DNA of 64,000 nt from Jaltomata sinuosa (taxonomy: Eukaryota; Streptophyta; Magnoliopsida; Solanales; Solanaceae), in contig QJPP01000309.1 of assembly GCA_003996215.1 (NCBI GenBank), forward strand, positions 1,293,001 to 1,357,000, given 5' to 3'. A program made the translations under genes and the position numbers. This document shows positions 57,381 to 64,000 of the stretch, piece by piece. The notes below the pieces were generated by a model. The model worked only from the letters and a program-made list of their open reading frames with translations. It searched no databases and was not told the DNA's origin. The first letter of the stretch is position 1. Each line of letters begins with the position of its first letter.

Positions 57381-58017
57381 AAAAAACATTATTGAGTCAT
57401 TTAGAAGGTGTTACTCTAGGTAACAAATTATAATAGTCATGATTTTTGGCTACACTAACAATTTTGGTAAACTATATTAGTCATGAATTGGTAACCTAGA
57501 AAATAGGGGGAATGATCTGCTACAAAAAGGGGCAGCATAGTGCGGTAAGCTCCTACTATGTGTCGGGTTTTAGAAAGGGCGCCCGAGCTATACTAGAAAG
57601 AGTTAAATTGCACTGATAGTTTTCTTGACATGGCTGCAGGGACTAATTGAACAAGCAGAATTAGACTCCTTTAATTATCCTTTCTATGCACCATACAAGG
57701 ATGAGGTAGAAAAGATTGTTCAAATGGAAGGTTCATTCAATCTTGATACCGTGAACTTTATCCAAGTGAACTGGGATGAGAGGGACAATGATGATGATGA
57801 TGCTTGTTTCGATGCCTATAGCAGTGGTAAACATGTAGCAAGAACCATGAGAGCTGTTTTAGAACAAATGCTTGTTAGCCATTTCCAATTCGGAGATTCT
57901 ATTGTTGACTATTTGTTTGAGAGATACGCGTATCATTTGACTAGTCATTTGTTGGTTCAAAAAGGTAAGTTCTTCAACATTGTCATATCTTTGAGAAAGA
58001 AAATGACAAAGAGATGA
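56213..58017 (+). CDS. SABATH carboxyl methyltransferase, gene 3
   Basis: Four plus-strand exons, 56213-56287, 56440-56844, 57017-57265 and 57640-58017, phase-0 joins, about 367 residues. The middle exons match genes 1 and 2 in length exactly. Motifs: HMNAGNGKCSYA, NMADLGCSSGPNT, SSCSVHWLSQ (His at the SAMT Met150 position) and FNIVISL. The C-terminus is extended by MTKR relative to the others (SLRKK). Exon 4 contains a short Asp run (NDDDDA). An in-frame ATG at 56153 would add 20 residues; the ATG at 56213 matches genes 1 and 2 and is preferred. The gene is inverted relative to them and is the most diverged of the three. Function is the same family activity; the substrate is unknown. Confidence 0.9.
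57345..57378 (+). repeat. Poly-A tract in intron 3 of gene 3
   Basis: About 32 consecutive A bases. The frame running through it beyond the exon-3 donor is intron sequence. Confidence 0.9.
57526..57595 (+). mobile_element. Diverged SINE fragment in intron 3 of gene 3
   Basis: AAGGGGCAGCATAGTGC, then GCTCCTACTATGTG, in the same orientation relative to the gene as in genes 1 and 2. Confidence 0.6.
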
Positions 58018-58199
58018 TAAGGAAGCTGCAAATTGAACTGCCATACTGGAATATTAAGCCGAAGTTATTTATTTCAGTATCTATCTAATTATTTATCTGT
58101 CATACTATGAAAGTGGGTAGCTGTTACTACATTTCTAAGTCGTGAATCGTGATCATTCCAAATCTTTCAAAGAGTGATTACTTTGTTGTTATTGATTGA

Positions 58200-61100
58200 T
58201 GTTGACACCCAATTTTGGCCCTCCTTTTTCCCATAATTAATTTTTTATATGCTTCTTAATCCCGAGAATTTTTCCAAAATAATTTTCTTATTCCTATATT
58301 TTTTAGCAAAAATTTTGGCACCAATAATCATTTTTAAAATGATTTCCTTTACTTTTTGTAATAATAATTACTAAAAATATTGTATCTTATAAAATCACCC
58401 CAAAAATATTTCATAATTCATTCTTTTTAACGAGATATTGGTATAGTAACTTTTATTTCAAACTCTAAATGAGATTTGTCGTATCGCTATAACATTTCCT
58501 AAATATTGTTCTATCAATTGAGGATTACGATTATGCGTACCAAAATTATGTTTAAGTCAACTATATAAGTATTTGAAATTAATCGGGATGAAAGAATGCA
58601 TCGTTAAATTAATTAAATGGAAAAACTACTAGGGAAAATCACATTTTTTCTACCAAATTAACCCATTTACCCAAATTTTGGGCCAAACAATTATTTGTTT
58701 CAGCCCAAAATCGCCTAGCCCACTACCCAATTCGCCCGACCCGGCCCAAATCCCCCACCAGCCCAATTACCCTCAACTAAACCCACCTTAATCCTCACAC
58801 TCTCCATTATCTCACTCCTCTTTCAGCCGACACCCCCAAACCCCCCACTTCGTCCACTCTCAACCCCAACTGCCGACAGACCACCCCCACCCCCAAAAAC
58901 CTCACCTGCTGCCGCCGCCCAAACCCCAAAGACCCGCCGGATTTTGCGGGCAAACGGCGACCACACCCTCTCCCGTCACCTCACAACGTCCCTTCCCCTT
59001 TTCGGAGGCTTTTGGTAGCCTCGAAAAGGTCGCCACCGCCGGTGGCAGACCTCGGAAAAGAGGAAACCAGCCGCTGCCCGACTGTCTACCTCCACCGCCT
59101 CCGACCCATCACCATCCGCCTGAAAAGGTAGGCATCTCATCTTCCTTTTTCTTCAGTTTTCATCATTTCTTTTGCAACTTGGTTTTCCAAGAATTCAAAA
59201 TTTGAATTCTTGGGAAGAAACCGTTGGAGCCCTAAAATTTCGGCTATAAAAGAAGCACTTGGGTTTCCATTTCAAAGGGAGAAGAACACACACACAGAGA
59301 ACACACACACACACAGAAACGGACACACAAACACACGCACACACAGCGACGGACGGGCGGAAATCAAAAAAAAAAATATCAACAGCTCACTAGAAATTGT
59401 TCTCTGGTTGTTCATTGTTGATTTCCATATACTCCCTACTAGTTTTGCTTCCTGAATTGTTTTCGTTTGCTTTACTCGGGTAACCGGAATCGGAGTCGGA
59501 ATAGCTAGTTTGGAACTCGACACTCAACGGCCTCAATCGCTGCCCAACACAAGGTAAAAATCTTTCTTATAACTCAGTTTCTGTTCTCCTCTTATTTGGT
59601 TATGATATATTTTCGTAAAGAAGAATATGTGAGCATCTTGTTTGGTTTCGTGGTTTGGCTGTGTATGGTTGGTTTGTGCGATATATGTGAAAAGAAATAG
59701 AGTTTCGTTTTACTGCTTAGAGGAGCGAAATTTTAACAGTGAAATGGTTGAATTAAAATCGGTAGTGTTGGTTTCAATTTTTTGTATTATGCTTGTTATC
59801 ATTTCTCTTTGGATGTTGGCTGACTTCGCTTGAGTTCCAAGAGCGTGTAAATTCTACCCCGCTTAATTACTTTATATTTAGTTTTATGATCTGTTAATTG
59901 TGTGAGTTTGTTTTGTGGTTGTTTGGCTGATTTTTGGTTAGAAAATAGGGTCTGAAGATAGTCTCTGGTTGATGTTGTTCATGTTAGATTATGTGTGGAA
60001 AATTGTTGTAACTTGAAATTAGCTCAAACAAATTTTGTAAAGTCTGATGTTGTAAATGGTTGGCTGTTTGTTCATCTGGTTGCGAGTGTGAGTTTGAAGT
60101 GAATCAGTTTTCGAGCCATTTGGTTGTACCTATAGTCCATGGTATGTTTTTGTAGAATATTTACAACCTTTAATTAGCTTAAAATGGATTATAGGAAGTT
60201 AGAGTCTTCAGAGGTATTTGGTGGACTGTCTGAGTTCATTGCGATGTCGGTGTTGATACTTTGAACATAGTAATATGGCCTAAATATGTTCTGTTGGTTC
60301 GTATGATACAAACAGCCCTTTAACTTAGCATGAAAGGCTCTAAAAGGTTAAAACTTCAAATATGATTGGCTGTTCATCATAGAACTCTCGTAGTTCTTAC
60401 ATTTGAATGTTGGAATATTGTATCAACTGTTGGTTTTTTTATCTTAGGCCAGCTGCTTACTTAAATGAAATTTTCCACTTCTAATTTAACTTAGCTATTT
60501 TTTTTGGTTTCAATGTGAGTTTAAAAGTCCACTAGTTTGCTTGATATCATGGCATAGATATGGAAGTAACAACTTGAGTTTAAATGTTGTTTACAAGCTA
60601 GAAAACCCACTGTTAAGGTATTTTCTAATCAATTTGAACAAGTTTGTGATATGGTTGTATCTATAGTCCATGGTATGCTTTGTAGACTATTTGCAATCTT
60701 GATTCAACTTGAAATAAATTTCAAGAGGCTCCAAGTCTTCAAATGAGCATGGCTACCTTTGTTGCATAACTAGAGGTTAGGATCAATGTTTACTCTTCAT
60801 AAAAGTTGAGTTTTTCTTGTTGTTTTCTTTTACGGATTGAGTTGAAAGAGTATGTAATCATCCCGTCTTGTTTTAATCACAACTAGGGGCTGATTTTGTT
60901 TGAATCGGAAAAAGTATATGTATGTTATGCTTCCATTTCTTGAAATTTAAATTCTTAAGTTAAAAGTTTCAATAAGTTTGTCACTTTTTTTTAGTCCCGA
61001 AGATGTTGTTTAGGATAGGAATATACATATCATGATTATATTTCCGGCGTTTGTTAAGTATTGTGGTCTCTAACTTTTCTTTAAACACCTTAAATCCGAG

Positions 61101-63317
61101 TAAAAACGTGGTTAAATTAGTGTGCATTGCTAGAAAAAGAGCGCTGCCCCATTTTCATTATTTTGGTTTTTAACTCGGGTTTAATTTCGGGAATGCTAGC
61201 TTAAGGAATTTATCATGAACTAACGTAGTAGTTTGGTTCCCCTTTAATCTCCCGGTTATTAGTGTTATCTTTTTGAAGTGATTTGTTTCATAACTACTTT
61301 CCTTAATTGAAATAAATAATAATAAGATTTTATATTGCTACTTGTTGTGTACTTTGTTTTCCAACAATCGACTAGTGTTGAAATGTTCGTTTTGACTAAG
61401 TTCTTTTCGGATATCATCTCATGTTAGTTCGTTTGTGCTCTAGTCAAATAAATTCGATCATTTACTAAAGATGAAGCAAAGTATGGTTATATGTCGTCCC
61501 TCATATATGCTTGTGTATTTACCGAATAACATGTTTGTTTTCCTTATCCCTTTATTATTAAGTTTGGCATATTTCTATATTTTTGTAAACTTTGTTATGC
61601 AAGTTACTAATCTTTATCATTTTTCTTGTGTTACATGAAACAACCGGAGAGCTGGAGTTCTCACTTGAAACTCAACATCGGCCCAATATGTTTTGGGTCG
61701 AACAACTATTAGGAACCATCGCGGTGTTTCAGAGTCACTCATTAGGAGACTAGTTCCTCCAAAGGAACTTAACATACTTAGTCCTTTATTTTTTTTTATA
61801 TGCTTTTCTTATTACTTGAATTTGTTGACTAACTTTGTATTATTTGGGTGTGTACTTTTCTTTGTGATTTTTGATTAATGTTTATTTTTGGTTTATAGTT
61901 TCGAATGGATTACTTTATTTAGCTTAAAATTTTGAAAGTAAGTTTCCTTCACTTTTTTTTAGTTTAGACAAATGTTTCGGGTTCCTTTTTTTTTTAAATA
62001 CTTTAAAATTAGTGGTTAAACACTTTCAAAAATAGTAATAATAAATAGTGAATAGTGCAGATTTTTTTTTTATTAACTAATTTAGGTTTTGTTTCGAGAA
62101 AAAACTTGTTAACTCGCGGTAGATTTTCAAAACATTAATTAGCAATCTAATTTATTTCAAATAAGTATTAGTCATTCTTAGGCCTTAGATTATAGAATGC
62201 TTTATCTAATTTAGGCAAGCCTCCTCTATATTTATTAATAACTTATGTATTCTCTTATTCTAACACCAATATTTCACAAGTATCTTGCTATACTCTATAT
62301 ATATATTTTGAGACTTTCAGATTTTTAAAGTTTCGAAACACAAGATATATATGTCATATGCTATCTACTACAAGGTATACATTTTACTTACCCTTCTTCT
62401 TACTTAAATTATACATATGTTATTTTATCACAATTATATTTACGCACATAATACTTTCTTTCATATTCAATGCATGTTCATTTTCACTTTACAAATAAAT
62501 GTCTCCTTTGCATGAAAACAAATATTTCTCTTTCCCTACTCAAGTTTTCAAATTGTTCTTTTACATGAAATATATTTACAAAACAAATATGATTTCTCTT
62601 ATATCTTTTTCTCTATTACCGGTATACTTATTTCCTACATTTTTACTTATCTAAATCTTTTAAATAATAAACTTTCACATGATTTCCTATATATATTCAA
62701 AATATACATACGTCTTTTTTTTTTTTGTAAACATGTTATAAATTTTCTCAAACTTTACGAACTACATATATTTTATTTTACAAAGGCATATTTATTATAA
62801 ATAATATCTTCATCTTTTTACATAGCTTTTAAGTATATATTTCTTATAAATCATAAAGTTTTACACACTTTAAATATTGCTATTAAACCTCCATATATTT
62901 TGACATGCACGTACATATGTTTCATCTTTTTACCATAAGCATATTTTATATTTTTGCCTATTGTAGTGGCATGTGTCATATACTTTGAGTTTTCTTAACT
63001 TAATAAAATATGTTTTTATCACCCTTTTTAGCAAATAATGGACAAATAATTTTCCCAAATATGTTTCTAAAACTGAGTTTAAGGACTATCTTCGGATAGG
63101 CTCTGAAGGGTGCCTAACACCTTCCCTTCGAGTAACCAAAACTCTTACTCAGAATCTCAAACGTTTTCGCAGACTAAAAACAGAGTTTTACATACAAAAT
63201 GGTTTCCTAAGTTTCCTAAAATTTAGGTGGCGACTCTAAACCCTTTTCCAAAACAAAGGCAGAAAGAGCCGGATGTTGCAAGCATATTTTTGGCCAGTCC
63301 GAAAATAGGGCGCGACA
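58200..63317 (+). repeat. Giant 5' LTR (5.1 kb), Ogre/Tat-like Ty3/gypsy
   Basis: The segment starts TGTTGACACCCAATTTTGGC and ends GGGCGCGACA, directly before a primer-binding-site-like sequence. It has the expected parts: a GC-rich U3 with CCCAATTCGCCCGACCCGG, a TATA box (TATAAAAG at 59245), CA repeats at 59288-59345, and a conserved end containing GGTGCCTAACACCTTCCCTT and GGTGGCGACTCT. LTRs of 4-6 kb are typical of Ogre elements. The 3' LTR is outside the window, so the limits are inferred from one end each. Confidence 0.72.
59245..59252 (+). promoter_or_regulatory. TATA box of the giant LTR
   Basis: TATAAAAG within CGGCTATAAAAGAAGCAC, about 1 kb into the LTR. Confidence 0.65.
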
Positions 63318-63320
63318 GCG

Positions 63321-63338
63321 TGGCGACTCTGCTGGGGA
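63321..63338 (+). other. Primer-binding site of the Ogre-like element
   Basis: TGGCGACTCTGCTGGGGA, three bases after the LTR end. This motif is familiar as the primer-binding site after Tat/Ogre-type LTRs, usually assigned to Arg-tRNA. Confidence 0.65.
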
Positions 63339-63899
63339 TAACTTATGTTTTTACCTTAGCATGCTTAGTTTATGAATATTATTTGGGTATTTGTTTATTT
63401 GCAGTACATTATTTGCTTTATTTATGTTTATATTTGTTTGAAAGGACGCAAGTCAAATCCAAACTTGTGTTCCTTATTTGTTTGATAAACACTACTTGTT
63501 ACTGCTTTCTCACTTGCATTCTTCTATCGAGTCTTTGGCCGTACACATTTCACACACTGTGGTACACGCGGAGGGTTTTATGCCCTCCCAAACCTTCTTT
63601 TGGATTCCTTAGTTTCAGGGTCGGTGCATTTAGGTTAGTGTGCCGTCTCGCAGTTATTCAGTCCACTCTTAAATCTAGGAAAATACTCTTATTCTAGAAA
63701 TAAGTCATGTTGCATAGCCTTAGGCAGGACGATCCCGGGGATTGACACTGCATTTAGGGAACCACCCTTATTGTCAACGGGTTTTTCATAAAATCCAACG
63801 ACATATACTTTGTGTGTGATTGACGTAAATGATACAAACTAAAACACATAACGGATTTGGGATAAACAAACTTATCATACCCTTTACCTTTTCTTTCAG
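63339..63899 (+). other. Untranslated leader of the Ogre-like element
   Basis: Between primer-binding site and first ATG. The open frame at 63227-63697 spans the LTR end and the leader and is not a gene. Confidence 0.5.
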
Positions 63900-64000
63900 A
63901 TGAATATCAACCAAAACTTACCAAACATCCAGATGGTTATCTCAGCACCTGACAACCTAAAAAAGTGGTGGCGAAACATCCGAGTAGCGCACGGGAATGA
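63900..64000 (+). CDS. Start of retroelement ORF, cut by the window edge
   Basis: ATG 63900 opens 33 codons without a stop: MNINQNLPNIQMVISAPDN followed by LKKWWRNIRVAHGN. Ogre elements carry an extra ORF upstream of gag, and this could be that ORF or the start of gag. The fragment is too short to decide. Confidence 0.5.
   Translation, partial: MNINQNLPNIQMVISAPDNLKKWWRNIRVAHGN

Noticed and set aside
63227..63697. 156-codon frame at the right end
   Set aside because: Spans the LTR end, primer-binding site and leader of the Ogre-like element.

Overview
This is plant nuclear DNA, most likely from a member of the Solanaceae. The genes have plant-type GT-AG introns, the intergenic DNA is AT-rich, and transposon debris is dense: Stowaway and Tourist-like MITEs, hAT-like elements, tRNA-derived SINEs of the kind described in Solanaceae, a Ty1/copia element, and the 5' end of what looks like a giant Ogre/Tat-type Ty3/gypsy element. 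The family assignment is an inference from motifs; no database search was possible.

Layout. 1-1.5 kb: 3' part of the nucleolar GTPase gene NOG1 (+). 5.3-8.2 kb: a three-exon F-box/LRR/FBD gene (+) with a frameshift in exon 1. 11.06-12.08 kb: a single-exon PP2C phosphatase gene (+). 12.4-25 kb: two tandem SABATH carboxyl methyltransferase genes (-), each with its own duplicated 3' flank, plus an eroded fragment at 12.4 kb. 25-34.2 kb: no intact gene, but a nested stack of hAT-like elements and a 2.4-kb element with a 9-bp target duplication that seems to carry a captured gene fragment. 34.3-39.8 kb: a gypsy protease remnant, then a copia element whose gag-pol lies in one frame broken by four stop codons, flanked by an unusual 57-bp direct repeat. 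41.1-50.8 kb: a 13-exon peroxisomal 3-hydroxyisobutyryl-CoA hydrolase (CHY1-like) gene (-) with two nonsense codons and no detectable catalytic exon, so probably a pseudogene. 54.2-54.4 kb: an exon-1 fragment of a SABATH gene (-). 56.2-58.0 kb: a third complete SABATH gene (+), inverted relative to the other two. 58.2-64 kb: a 5.1-kb LTR, a primer-binding site and the first codons of a retroelement ORF.

The unifying theme is the SABATH cluster: three complete four-exon genes and two remnants in 46 kb, all encoding small-molecule methyltransferases with His at the residue that separates SAMT-type from BSMT/JMT-type enzymes. The copies share a SINE fragment in intron 3, so they descend from one ancestor, but they differ in start codon, in N-terminal sequence and in insertions near the promoter and in introns. 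No CRISPR array, operon or bacterial-type system is present, and I saw no rRNA or tRNA gene.
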